Part shown: one piece after another, positions 39,099-49,100 of the stretch | Layout: every line of letters starts with the position of its first letter | Position numbering within the stretch: the stretch's first letter is position 1 | From: Candidatus Endonucleibacter bathymodioli | Lineage (GTDB): Bacteria > Pseudomonadota > Gammaproteobacteria > Pseudomonadales > Endozoicomonadaceae | Direction of reading: 5' to 3' | Length of the DNA: 64,000 bases | NCBI GenBank assembly: GCA_030674915.1 | Contig: JASXSV010000010.1 | Location: 1-64,000, forward strand | The notes under the pieces: model-generated | Seen by the model: the letters and a program-made list of their open reading frames with translations, nothing else | What the model was told of the DNA's origin: nothing | Databases searched by the model: none | Made by a program: the position numbers and the translations under genes

Positions 39099-40853
39099 AT
39101 GATACGGTATCTGATTTTTTTGATGAGTGTGTTAATTTTCTGTTTGGCTCAGGCTGGGCTTGAAGACGAACAAATGGTGGTTTTTTGCAAGAGTAAAAAG
39201 AGTGAAGAGAGTAAAAATAGTGAAGAGGAGAATAATCGGATGGATCTTTGTGTTCTATGTGAGCAGTTGCCAAAAGAGCTACAAGAAATGATTTGGGGTA
39301 GTTTTTCTTCAGTAGATTTTATTGATAATGGAGCTAAATTTAATAAGACGTGTATTAGGGATTATAAAGACGATGGCAAGATGAAATTAACATTTGAAGA
39401 AGCGTTTGATAGTGTTTTTAATAAAAGATACTTTTCAGATAAGAATAATCCTAAGGGTGCTCATCGACATGTTTTTTTCTCTGAGCTTAAGTGTTCCGAG
39501 TTGCGTCGTCAGTCAAAACAATATCTTTTCTCAAATCGTTTGCTGGAATCGGCTAAAGGCAGCAACAAACTCTTCGCTTGTTTGATTCAGTCACTAAAGG
39601 ATAGTGGTAATATAGGTGTTTCTGTTCGTGATGGCTATTCCAAAAAGTTTATATTTGAGGAGTTAGAGAGGATTATATCTATTTTTGAAACTGAAAATCA
39701 TGAAAAAGATAGTTATTTTACTTCTATGCATGTCTTTACAAATTACAAGTATTATTCATATAGATATGACTCTGAAGGTAGTGAATGTCTTGCAGATAAA
39801 GGTGTGGATATTAGAGTTGGGCGTGCTAATCATGACTGTATTTATGGGGTGTACCAGGGAGATGTTAATAAGATTATTTTAGCTGTAGATGAAGGGCAAA
39901 CCATTTCGATAAGAAAACATTGCAGAAACAGTGAAGACTCTAATTGGGGTTTTTGTGATATTGGTTTTTTGAATAAGGGAATGTTTACTGATAATTTGGG
40001 ATCTATGTTATATATGCCTGAAAGTAAGCATTTGGTGACATTAGCACGTGATAGCAGTTGGGCAGTTTGGAATTTAGGAGATAATAAAGAGTGTGGCAAT
40101 AGTGAGTTTAAATTGTGTGGAGCATCACATGGTTTTGTTTCATCCCCAGTGTGTACTCGTCAAGAAGATGGTTCAGCCTTGGGTATAGTTGGCGCGTACC
40201 TAGGGCAAGACCAAGAATACAGACAAATTGGAGAAACCATAAAGTTATATAAAATTGTTCCATCTGCGCAAGTAACAGCATCTGGTCAACAAGATTTGAG
40301 CATGTCATTTACTTACAGCGAGCAATCTTTGCTGACCATGACTAATGTCAATAATAGAAAAGAATTTAGTGCTGCTGCTCATTACCTTTATGGCAAAGAT
40401 TCTTTGGTTTTCAGTAAACTGGCGACAATATCAAAAGGTGGAGAAGTTAAAATCTGGGATATTGATAGGCTACCGGATCGTCGATTACTAACCTCATTTG
40501 TTTTAACAAAGCCAGAAGACTCAGTTGAATATGATGATTTATATGAGGATAGTTGTTTTATTGAGACACCGATTAGCCGCTTGTTAGTAACCAAGGTAGG
40601 TGTGTATATTGCATTGTGGGAGCAATGTGGTGATGACTATAAACAAGTTGATATTATAAATATGGGTGCAAGTCGCATTGCCTCTGTAAGCGAAAGGACT
40701 TATGGGAAGATCATAATATCTTTTATGAATGGATGTATTCTATTGTGGGATCGGTATAGTGTTGTGAAAAGTAACGGTGTTAATGTAAGAGAGGATATTA
40801 GGGAAAGTGCGATTAAGTCCTCGGAAGAGATAACCCCTATCACTTCTCTTTGA
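39099..40853 (+). CDS. Exported F-box-like / WD-like protein, paralog 3 (584 aa)
   Basis: Signal peptide ([19 protein letters not shown]), [13 protein letters not shown] linker, F-box-like [14 protein letters not shown]…FSSVDFIDN, and WD-like blades ([46 protein letters not shown]). The final ~13 residues ([14 protein letters not shown]) are encoded by the left end of the IS5-C element that starts at 40808, so its native C-terminus (compare SEDLVAKSLE in paralog 1) was replaced. Otherwise complete. Confidence 0.75.
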   Translation: MIRYLIFLMSVLIFCLAQAGLEDEQMVVFCKSKKSEESKNSEEENNRMDLCVLCEQLPKELQEMIWGSFSSVDFIDNGAKFNKTCIRDYKDDGKMKLTFEEAFDSVFNKRYFSDKNNPKGAHRHVFFSELKCSELRRQSKQYLFSNRLLESAKGSNKLFACLIQSLKDSGNIGVSVRDGYSKKFIFEELERIISIFETENHEKDSYFTSMHVFTNYKYYSYRYDSEGSECLADKGVDIRVGRANHDCIYGVYQGDVNKIILAVDEGQTISIRKHCRNSEDSNWGFCDIGFLNKGMFTDNLGSMLYMPESKHLVTLARDSSWAVWNLGDNKECGNSEFKLCGASHGFVSSPVCTRQEDGSALGIVGAYLGQDQEYRQIGETIKLYKIVPSAQVTASGQQDLSMSFTYSEQSLLTMTNVNNRKEFSAAAHYLYGKDSLVFSKLATISKGGEVKIWDIDRLPDRRLLTSFVLTKPEDSVEYDDLYEDSCFIETPISRLLVTKVGVYIALWEQCGDDYKQVDIINMGASRIASVSERTYGKIIISFMNGCILLWDRYSVVKSNGVNVREDIRESAIKSSEEITPITSL

Positions 40854-41334
40854 CGGTATGGACCATGGTACACCAACTAGAGAAGTTTCTTGAACGGATG
40901 GAAACGCTGGTTCCCTGGAAACTGATGGTGTCAGTTATCGAGCCATATTACCCCAAGCCTGGTAATGGTCGCCGACCTTATCCCTTGATGACGATGCTGC
41001 GTACTCAATGTATGCAGCAGTGGTACAGCATGGGTAATCCTGAGATGGAAGATGCCTTGTAGACACCTAGCCATGCGTTTGTTTGCTGACCTATAGCTGA
41101 ATGGGGTGATCCCTGATCACACCACTATCATGAACTTCCGTCACTTGTTAGAGCGTCATGATTTGGCACGTAAAATCTTCAACGAAGTGGGGCAAATGCT
41201 CAAAGCGTAGCGTCAGTGTGCCTGTGTGTCGGGGAAGTGCATGCAGGCACTGAAAAACTAATAAAAAATGGACTGTTAACCTGCAAATTGACCGCAATAT
41301 GTCGATGCACTTAAAAAATCTGGACTTAATCGCA
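40808..41334 (+). mobile_element. IS5-family element IS5-C with perfect 13-bp inverted repeats, transposase decayed
   Basis: Ends are TGCGATTAAGTCC (40808-40820) and its exact reverse complement (41322-41334). Inside, the plus strand encodes an IS5 N-terminal part ([44 protein letters not shown]), a stop, then [31 protein letters not shown]. The catalytic C-terminal part is deleted. The right 120 bp is the R4 MITE sequence, so this family is the likely parent of R4. Confidence 0.85.
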
Positions 41335-41354
41335 CCTTCTTTAAGGTTTCTTTT

Positions 41355-41383
41355 TTGAAGAGATATTAAAAACTGTGTATATT
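41355..41383 (+). promoter_or_regulatory. Sigma70-type promoter of F-box-like pseudogene 4
   Basis: TTGAAG, 17 bp, TATATT, conserved although the gene is broken. The IS5-C right end lies 20 bp upstream, replacing the IS30-A fragment seen before the other paralogs. Confidence 0.65.
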
Positions 41384-41419
41384 CGAACCCTGATCGATTG
41401 CATGGTAGGAAAATAAAGA

Positions 41420-43150
41420 ATGATACGGTATCTGATTTTTTTGATGGGTGTGTTAATTTTCTGTTTGGCTAAGGCTGGGCTTGAAGATGAAGAAATGGTG
41501 GTTTTTTGCAATAGTGAAAAGAGTTAAGAGAGTAAAAATAGTGAAGAGGATAAGAATCTGAGGGATCTTTGTTTTCTATGTGAGCAGTTGCCAAAAGAGC
41601 TGCAAGAAATGATTTGGGATAGGTTTTCTCTAGTAGATTTTATTAATAATGGAGCTAAATTTAATAAGACGTGTATTAGTGATTATAAAGACGATGGTAA
41701 AATAAAACTAACGTTTGAAACAGCATTTGATAGTGTTTTTCATAAAAGATGCTTTTCAAATAAGAATAATCATCAGTATGATGAGCGACATGTTTTTTTC
41801 TCTGAACGTAAGTGTTCAGAATTACGGTTTCTGCCAAAACAAGACTTTATCTCATATCGTTTTCTGGAATCGGCTAAAGGCAGTGACAAGCTCTTTGATT
41901 ATTTTATTCAGTTGCTAAATAATAGTTGTAATATAGAAATTTCTGCGAGGTGTGAGTATTTCAGACAGTTTATATTTGAGAGTGCAGACGAAGATATTGT
42001 AAGTGCTTTTGAAACCGAAGAGCGTGGAGAAAATGGTTATTTTACTTTTATGCATATCTTTACAAATTATAGGTATGTTTCATTTAGAGGTAACTCTGAA
42101 AGCAGTGGTTGTATTGTAGATGAAGTTGTGAGTCTTAGAGTCGGTAGTGATTCTAATAACTGTATTTATGGGGTATGTATAGGAGATATTAATAAGTGTG
42201 TTTTAGGGGTAGATGAAGCATAAATAATTTCGATAGAAATTCATTGCAGAAAAAGTGGAGACTCGCATTGGGGATTTTGTGATATTGGTTTTTTGAAGAA
42301 GTTAGATATTAATTCTTGTTTGCAACGGATATTATATATACCCGAAAGTAAGCATTTGTTGACATTGGCGCATGATAACTGTTGGGCAATGTGGAGTTTA
42401 GGAGATAATGAAGAATGTAGGACTAGTGAGTTTAAATTGTGTGAAAAATCAACTGGTGTTTTTCCCTTTTCAGTGTCATCTTATCAAGAAGATGGTTCAG
42501 TCTTGAATATAGTAACAACGTACCTAAAACACCAATGCTACCAAAAAGTCGAAGAAACCATAAAGTCATCTAAACTTGTTTCATGTGAGCAAGTAACAGC
42601 ATCTGGCCAGCAAGGTTTGGGCCTGTCATTTACTTATATCGAGCAATCTTTGCTGACCATGATTTATATCAACGATGGAAAAAAAATAGTGATTATGCTT
42701 ATTACCTTTATGGCAAAGATTCTTTGGTTGTCAGTAAACTGGCGATAATATCAGGATGTAACGAAGTTAAAATCTGGGACCTTAATAGTGTACCTAGCAG
42801 TAGGTTACTAACCTCATTTTTTGTCACAGAGCAAGAAACCGATGTTGAATATAATGATTCCTGAGCCATTAATTTGTTTATTGAAACACCGATTAGCAGC
42901 TTGTTAGTAACCTGTGCAGATATGAAATTGAAATTTTGGGAGCCATGTGGTGATGAATATAAACAAGTTGATGTTATAGATCTGAGAAAATTGCCTATGA
43001 CCATATATAAGATTGCCTCTGTAAGCGAAAGGACTTATGGGAAGATCATAATATCTTTTATGAATGGATGTATTCTATTTTGGGATCAGTATAGTGTTGT
43101 GAAAAGTAAGGGTGTACGGTAAGTGAGGATATTACCAACAGTTTGGAATA
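41420..43150 (+). pseudogene. F-box-like / WD-like paralog 4, inactivated
   Basis: Starts with the same signal peptide ([19 protein letters not shown]). A TAA follows the codons for NSEKS near 41525; a second TAA at ~42222 replaces a Gln codon (VDEG-Q in paralogs); a frameshift occurs near 42685 in an A-run; a TGA at ~42862 replaces a Cys codon; the 3' end is shifted again near 43114. The F-box-like motif ([18 protein letters not shown]) and the last WD-like blades (ILFWDQYS) remain readable. Most diverged of the four paralogs. Confidence 0.88.
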
Positions 43151-43179
43151 ACAAGGGACCATGGCATGAGAAACTTCTG

Positions 43180-43545
43180 TAACGATATTGGTCATAGGCA
43201 GTGAGTTGAATCTAGGCTATTCCATATAAAGCGTCTTCCAGTACTTTATCGCTAAGGCTGTACAATTGCTGAAGAAAATTGGTTCTAATCATGGATTCTG
43301 AGGATGAAGTGGTTTGCCACTTTTGTTTTGAATAAAAAGGATCAATAACAGTGGTTATCCTGTGGCATGAGACAAGTTTCTCTATTTCGGCTCTGAGTTC
43401 TTCTTTATGTAGTTTTTGACGTTTGTTAACGAATGAGTTTTCTGTGGAACTTAATTGTGGGCTCATTGATAAATCCAAGTATTAAATAATGTTGGAATTA
43501 TCTCATGGCTGGATCTTCATTGCATATTCCCTAGTTACGTTTGCG
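43180..43545 (-). mobile_element. IS5-B transposase 5' relic (co-duplicated)
   Basis: Same piece as at 32570-32945: MDLSMSPQLSSTENSFVNKR, VDPFYSK-type segment, NFLQQLYSLSDKVLEDALYGIA (88-codon open frame 43212-43478). The 5' end reads ATATTCCCTAGTTACG. Confidence 0.85.
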
Positions 43546-43621
43546 CTGACTTCTACTTAGGTTGCCCTTTCTTGGTTTGCGCTTGTCATGGATCTTTCAG
43601 TGTAATCCTAAGCACCGAGCT

Positions 43622-43735
43622 GCGTTTTGCATTTTTTAGCTGCGTACCTGAGTGACGCAAAATCTTGTTGTTTAATTTTGGATAATCGGCTTACCCATAG
43701 TAATGATATTTTACCATGTTTTGGAGATTCAACAG
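43622..43735 (-). repeat. Repeat family R2 (copy 2, inverted)
   Basis: Reverse complement of 23131-23241 (CCAAAACATGGTAAAAT, AACAACAAGATTTTGCGTCA, AAAAAATGCAAAACGC). Sits between the IS5-B relic and an IS30-A relic. Confidence 0.7.
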
Positions 43736-43739
43736 AGCT

Positions 43740-44300
43740 TCACTAGCACACTTGCCCGATAAAAACTCAACCGGACTATGGTAGCTGAGGATTTTCCGCG
43801 GAGGTATTTTATTAGAAATGGAGCATCATTAATTTCATTCTGTGGCACGGCCAGTCTTCATCCTCTTTGGGAAGCATCGCCGCAGCAGGCCATTAGTATT
43901 CTCTTTAAATTCACGTTGCCAAGAGTATTATGGCTGAGCAAAGTATATCTTACAGCCTAATTGTTGGGTGATATTTGCGTGGCCGACAAACTCGCTACCG
44001 TTATCAAACGTAATGGTTTTACAGGTACTCTTGTATGGTCGTAGCATCTTTTTTGGTTTTGTTTTTCACGTGTACTGTCAAAAGAAGCTTAGATACACGA
44101 TAGGTAAGTGTTACCATATATTCATTTTGGTCGTAATGGTATCTGGCTTCTTAGTAGCGGACCTCTTTTTTCATATTCACACAGTCATGGAACTCATCAA
44201 TATCCACATGATCAGGAATTAAGAGGGTTCTAGCCTCAGCACCCTTACGCTAGAGATAACGTTTTCCTTTGCGTTGGAGAAGGCAGTGCCATTGATTTTT
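43740..44300 (-). mobile_element. IS30-A copy lacking its 5' third
   Basis: 3' end CCCGATAAAAACTCAACCGG near 43755, core near 43985-44130 (minus-strand ITFDNGSEF, degraded TLTYRVSKLL-like part). IS30 similarity fades near 44295. From 44301 to 44551 I see nothing recognisable. Confidence 0.78.
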
Positions 44301-44614
44301 TTGCAGTACAAATCATGTTGTCTTGGAGATAGTAGGCAGCTGTCGTTTTATCCCTAATTGTCTTGAAAATGGAAGGAGAGGCGGTAGCGTGGGGTAGTAC
44401 TAAAACCTCAACGCAAAGATAGACTGATTTGTAGGAGTGTACCATCTTCTCAGTTTGACTGTTTTTATATTCAGTGTTCTTTAGGGGTTTTCGAATTAAA
44501 TGGCCAAAATTTGGCAAAATAGCATTACTCGGAGCAGGCCGGTTATTAAGAGAGACCTTTGCACGAATCTCGCTAAATAACTGAAAATCAGGTATAATAA
44601 GCCTTGCACAATCA

Positions 44615-45616
44615 ATGCCTTTCGGTGAAATTATGGCTTGGAAAAATCTGAAACAACGCAGTCTAGCAGATTCAATGCTGATTGATCACGATGCAGTGAA
44701 AGAACTCGACTCTGTCCATGAACTCATTGATTGGGATCGCTTAGAGCATCATCTGAAAGATATACATTCAAGTTCTCGAGGCGAAAAGGCATGGCCTCCA
44801 CTGATGATGTTTAAGGCACTGCTGCTGCAAAGTTGGTATAAATTAAGCGATTCGGCCCTAGAGAAACAACTTGCTCGCGATCTTTTATTTCGTCGATTTA
44901 TTGCGCTCGACATTTCAGAGTCAGTGCCGGACCACAGTACTTTTTGGCGATTTAGACAGAAGCTCGATAAGTTGTTGCTTATGGATAAGTTGCTTCAAGA
45001 AATCAATTCCCAGCTTATAGATAAAGGTCTTTATATTAAATCTGGAGGTATCAGTATTGTTGATGCTAGCGTAATTGAGGCTAAACAGTGTCGCCCAAAT
45101 AAGGATAAAGACAAGCACTCAACACAGGATCCTGACGCGAAGTGGAACGTGAAAGCAGGTTCTGACGGGAAGAGTAAAAGTACCTACGGCTATAAAGCGC
45201 ACATAAATGTCGATGAGGATGGGTTGATAAAATCGATCGGTTACACAGCAGGAAATATTCACGATTCAAATTGTTTCACTGAGCTATTAGATGGTGAAGA
45301 GTCGTCTGTTTATGCGGATAGTGCTTATTCCAGCAAGAAGCACAGTGAATGGCTGGATGATAGAAATATTGATAACAGAATAATAAGACGTGCTTATCGA
45401 AATAAACCATTAACAGAACATGATAAGTGCTTTAACCGTTTACATTCTGGCGTGCGCTGCACTGTGGAGCGAGTATTTGGCGTTTTGAAATTACACTACG
45501 GCATGGCGAAAGCTCGTTATCTTGGCTTAAGCCGAAATCGCACACGTTTTGAAATAATGTGTGTGGCGCACAATATTAAACGAGGTTTATCGATTCAGCA
45601 GGCAAGTTGCGTCTGA
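44615..45616 (+). CDS. IS5-family transposase, intact
   Basis: 333-residue DDE transposase, full length for IS5-like elements. N-terminal DUF772-type region (HLKDIHSSSRGEKAWPPLMM, LQSWYKLSDSALEKQLARD), catalytic core (GGISIVDASVIEA with the first Asp, YADSAYSSKKHSEW with the second, and the C-terminal RCTVERVFGVLKLHYGMAKARY with the Glu). An alternative start is the ATG at 44633. It could act in trans on the deleted copies at 24.6 and 17.0 kb. Confidence 0.93.
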   Translation: MPFGEIMAWKNLKQRSLADSMLIDHDAVKELDSVHELIDWDRLEHHLKDIHSSSRGEKAWPPLMMFKALLLQSWYKLSDSALEKQLARDLLFRRFIALDISESVPDHSTFWRFRQKLDKLLLMDKLLQEINSQLIDKGLYIKSGGISIVDASVIEAKQCRPNKDKDKHSTQDPDAKWNVKAGSDGKSKSTYGYKAHINVDEDGLIKSIGYTAGNIHDSNCFTELLDGEESSVYADSAYSSKKHSEWLDDRNIDNRIIRRAYRNKPLTEHDKCFNRLHSGVRCTVERVFGVLKLHYGMAKARYLGLSRNRTRFEIMCVAHNIKRGLSIQQASCV

Positions 45617-45683
45617 AAATCGAAAATGAAGGGTGAAATGGCTCGAATAGTGAATATTCGAGCTGAAATCGTGTTTTTTAAGG

Positions 45684-46765
45684 CGCGGATTTCAGTCATA
45701 AGTGCGCCATATTGAAAAAGTTGAGCCAGAGGGTACACTCACGGTTCGACCAAAAACCAATGTGAGACCACTTATGAATAAGCGTTATACCCACCTGACT
45801 CAAGAAGAAAGATACCAGATTTGGTCAGAGAAAAAAGCAGGAGTTTCAAATGAAATTATCGCCCAAGACTTAAGGCGTGATTTGAGTACCGTTAAAAGAG
45901 AGTTGGCTAGAAATACAGGGGCTAGAGGTTATCGCCCGAAGCAAGCACATAATTTTGCGCAGGAACGTCATCAACAGAAACCAAAAGCGACCAAGATGGT
46001 AGCTGAACTGAAAGATAAAATTACTGACAGACTAAGTAAGCAGTGGAGCCCTGAGCAAATACAAGGACGCCTTAAACGAGATAATCAACCTTCTGTATGT
46101 CCCTCTACGATTTACCAGTTTATTCGAGAGGACAAAGCTGGGGGTGGTTGCTTGTATCAACATCTTCGGCACAAGAAGTATAAGCAAAGAACAAGAAAGC
46201 CCGATGCACGAGGCCAGATCCGAAACCGTGTTAGCATTGATGATCGACCTGGAATTGTGGATCAAAAAATACGTTTAGGCGATTGGGAAGCAGACACTGT
46301 AATTGGCAAAAGACACAAGGGTGTACTGGTTACATTAACGGAAAGAGTGAGTAAATTAAATTTGGTAAAACGTGTTCCTTCAAAGCACGCTGACGTGGTG
46401 ACGAAAGCAATTATAACGATGCTCAAGCCTTACCAATCAGACTTACTCACGATCACATTTGATAACGGAAAGGAGTTCGCCTTTCATGAAAAAATCAAGA
46501 AAAAGCTTAACGTAGATACCTATTTTGCTCACCCTTACTCCTCGTGGGAACGAGGTTTGAATGAAAATCATAATGGTTTGATAAGACAATATTTGCCCAA
46601 AAGCCAATCTTTGGATAATGTCACTGACAAAGAAATTTTAGATATACAAAACCGACTAAACCAAAGACCAAGAAAACTGTTAGACTTTAAAACACCTGAT
46701 GAGATTTATAGTGAAATGGCGTTAGCTGCATAAATTTTAAGGGGCACTTATGACTAAAATCCGCG
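45684..46765 (+). mobile_element. IS30-B copy 2, complete element
   Basis: 1082 bp with inverted ends (CGCGGATTT(C/T)AGTCATAAGTG). The target site AGG is duplicated on both sides; the empty site is seen in the IS5-A copy at ~25430 (TTTTTTAAGGCTTTATCC). Nested in the 3' tail of IS5-A. Confidence 0.96.
45774..46733 (+). CDS. IS30-family transposase, intact
   Basis: 319 residues from the ATG at 45774 (MNKRYTHLTQEERYQIW); an upstream in-frame ATG at 45702 would add 24 unlikely residues. N-terminal HTH (STVKRELARNTGARGYRP), DDE core (LGDWEADTVIGKRHKGVLVTL, ITFDNGKEF, and NGLIRQYLPKSQSL) and C-terminal end (RKLLDFKTPDEIYSEM) are all present. Near-identical to the frameshifted copy at 37937, so IS30-B has moved recently. 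Confidence 0.95.
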   Translation: MNKRYTHLTQEERYQIWSEKKAGVSNEIIAQDLRRDLSTVKRELARNTGARGYRPKQAHNFAQERHQQKPKATKMVAELKDKITDRLSKQWSPEQIQGRLKRDNQPSVCPSTIYQFIREDKAGGGCLYQHLRHKKYKQRTRKPDARGQIRNRVSIDDRPGIVDQKIRLGDWEADTVIGKRHKGVLVTLTERVSKLNLVKRVPSKHADVVTKAIITMLKPYQSDLLTITFDNGKEFAFHEKIKKKLNVDTYFAHPYSSWERGLNENHNGLIRQYLPKSQSLDNVTDKEILDIQNRLNQRPRKLLDFKTPDEIYSEMALAA

Positions 46766-46836
46766 AGGCTTTATCCTCAAAAAAATACAATTTAATTAAT
46801 AGTGGGGCTTATGCAGCGTTATCGTGCAAAGGTCTC

Positions 46837-46920
46837 TAAGAATTAAACAACAAAGTTTTGCGTTATGCAGTTGGGCAGCCAAAAAAACTGGGCAACGGTT
46901 TCTCGCGGAAGACTGAGGGA
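46837..46920 (+). repeat. Repeat family R2 (partial copy 3)
   Basis: Shares AATTAAACAACAAAGTTTTGCG and CAGCCAAAAAAACTGGGC with the R2 copies. It abuts the right end of IS5-A, which may have inserted into this repeat. Confidence 0.55.
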
Positions 46921-47019
46921 CCTATTTAGATTCATCTAGCGAGACGGACAAGACATCGGAATAAGCTATCTGTGTGACTGGCTTAACGTATTACGCAGTG
47001 GTTGTTATGCTTTCATCAA

Positions 47020-47400
47020 CGGCTGAGTAGCATCGTGATATCGACGATATAAAGCTCAATGATATAATGGTTCAGATACACCGAGATATTCGTGATACTT
47101 ACGGCAGCCCAAGAGTTCATAAAATATTTAAAAGGATAGGTGTGTCCGTCGGCAAAAAGCGTGTTGAGAGGCTGGTGCAAGCGCAAGGATTGTGCAGGTT
47201 GTCAAAGTCACTCGAGACAGCCTGGCCTTAAATTGGTTACAAAGAGAGGTGAGAACCTACGCCTTAACCAATCGATGGCAAAGAAGACGAATCAGGTCTG
47301 GGTGTTGATATCACTTATATTAAAATCCGTAATACCTACCGTTTTTTGGCAGTAATTATGATATCTATTCACGTTGAATACTTAGCTGATGATTGAGCGA
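47020..47400 (+). mobile_element. IS3-family OrfB relic
   Basis: Readable pieces in shifting frames: IHRDIRDTYGSPRVHKIFKR, VGKKRVERLVQAQGL, then QVWVLISLIL/DITYIKIRNTYRFLAVIM. This is the HTH_21 plus the start of the integrase core of IS3 transposases. The remainder is lost. From 47401 to 47684 there is no gene visible. Confidence 0.8.
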
Positions 47401-47684
47401 AGATCGAACGATGAGACAAATATTAGCGGTGTTAAAGAGAGCAATACATGAAAGGCATCCACCTTTAGGATGTTTTTGTAAACTCAAACTTGTCACGGTG
47501 ATGTTTTGGCTAATTATATAAATTCATGGGATGATGGAAAGTAGCGCTGAACATGTTGTTGCACTCTGACTCCGTAAGTTGTCATGGTTGTAAAAAGACG
47601 CAAAAATGCAAGCAAGCGTACTACACCTGTGAGCAAAGCATTAGTCGTAACTCAGGCAAATTATGGAAGTAAAGGATAAAAATC

Positions 47685-49100
47685 ATGCATGAAATCATTT
47701 GCCCCCATTGTAAAAAAGTATTCAAGATTGATGAGGCAGGGTATGCAGGTATTCTGAAACAGGTTCGTGATAGAGAGTTTGATCAGCAGCTGCAAGAAAG
47801 GCTTGAGTTAGCCGAGAAAGATAAGATAAATGCTGTTGATCTTGCTACGGAAAAAGTTGGTAACGAAATGCAGAAAGTAGCAGCAGGCAAGGACACTGAA
47901 ATTCAAAGTTTGAAGGCCAAATTAGAAGCTGGTGAGGTTGCGCAGCAACTAGCTGTGACCGAGGCTCTTAAAATCGTTGAAAAGGAACGAGACTCATTAG
48001 CCAATGAACTAAAGCAGGCCAAGCAAGATAGAGAAACAACTTCGGAGCTAGCTAAGGCAAATCACTCAAACCAAGTTCAAGAGACCATTGCTAAAAAAGA
48101 TGCAGATATTCAAGAGCTAAAGACAAAACTCAGCGCTAACGAAGTTGCGCAGAAACTTGCAATCACTGAGGCGGTCAATGAAGCAGAGAAGGGGAACAAT
48201 CAACTAAAAAGTGCCCTAGATCGAGCTACGTTAGAGAAACAGCTTGCTGAGAAGTCGCTCAAAGATAAGTACGAGACGCAGATCAAGGATCGTGAAGATG
48301 AGATTGAGCGCCTACGAGACATGAAGACCCGCCTGTCCACTAAGATGGTTGGAGAAACCCTGGAGCAACACTGCGAAACTGAGTTCAACCGTATTCGAGC
48401 AACTGCATTCTCCAAAGCATATTTTGAAAAAGACAACGACGCGCGAACTGGTAGCAAGGGCGACTATATCTTTCGCGATTTAGATGAGTCTGGCACTGAG
48501 ATCGTGTCGATCATGTTCGAGATGAAAAATGAGAATGACGAAACAGCAACAAAGAAGAAAAACGAAGATTTTCTTAAAGAACTCGACAAGGATCGTAATG
48601 AAAAACAGTGTGAATATGCAGTTCTCGTGTCTCTTCTTGAGCCTGATAGCGAACTTTACAACTCGGGAATTGTCGATGTGTCCCACCGCTATAAAAAGAT
48701 GTATATTATCCGACCGCAATTTTTTATTCCTATAATTACATTATTGAGGAACGCCGCCCAGAACTCACTGAAATACAAAGCTGAACTCGCAATAGTGAAA
48801 GAACAGAGCGTTGATATCACAAATTTTGAGAGCGATCTCGATGCGTTTAAGACAGGTTTCGCTAGGAACTACGAACTAGCATCTAAGAAGTTTAAAACAG
48901 CTATCCAAGAGATCGACAAAACAATAGACCATCTTCAGAAGACCAAGGATGAGCTGCTTGGTTCTGAAAACAATCTCCGACTTGCTAACAATAAAGCCGA
49001 CGACCTGACTGTTAAGAAATTAACAAAAAATAATCCCACAATGTTTGAGAAGTTCTCTGAGCTTAATAACGATGATAGTTCTCACACAACGAACAGGTGA
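47685..49100 (+). CDS. DUF2130-family protein, predicted PD-(D/E)XK-like nuclease fold
   Basis: 471 residues. The N-terminus has a CPHC pair (C6, C9). A long coiled coil runs from ~25 to ~215. The DUF2130 core follows ([29 protein letters not shown] … [10 protein letters not shown]), with D260, E279 and K281 fitting a D-ExK nuclease-like pattern. A C-terminal helical region ends the protein. Its biological role is not established. AAAGGATAAAAATC precedes the ATG. The last residues (SSHTTNR and stop) are encoded by the start of the abutting IS30-A relic, so the native tail may be altered. Confidence 0.88.
   Translation: MHEIICPHCKKVFKIDEAGYAGILKQVRDREFDQQLQERLELAEKDKINAVDLATEKVGNEMQKVAAGKDTEIQSLKAKLEAGEVAQQLAVTEALKIVEKERDSLANELKQAKQDRETTSELAKANHSNQVQETIAKKDADIQELKTKLSANEVAQKLAITEAVNEAEKGNNQLKSALDRATLEKQLAEKSLKDKYETQIKDREDEIERLRDMKTRLSTKMVGETLEQHCETEFNRIRATAFSKAYFEKDNDARTGSKGDYIFRDLDESGTEIVSIMFEMKNENDETATKKKNEDFLKELDKDRNEKQCEYAVLVSLLEPDSELYNSGIVDVSHRYKKMYIIRPQFFIPIITLLRNAAQNSLKYKAELAIVKEQSVDITNFESDLDAFKTGFARNYELASKKFKTAIQEIDKTIDHLQKTKDELLGSENNLRLANNKADDLTVKKLTKNNPTMFEKFSELNNDDSSHTTNR

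Larger units (their letters stand above)
44552..46836 (+). mobile_element. IS5-A element, intact transposase, interrupted by IS30-B
   Basis: Bounded by inverted ends GAGACCTTTGCACGA (44552) and TCGTGCAAAGGTCTC (to 46836). Immediate flanks show TAAG/AAG on both sides, consistent with a 3-4-bp target duplication. Without the 1082-bp IS30-B insertion (plus 3-bp duplication) the element is 1200 bp. The insertion is in the 3' non-coding tail, so the transposase gene survives. Confidence 0.92.
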
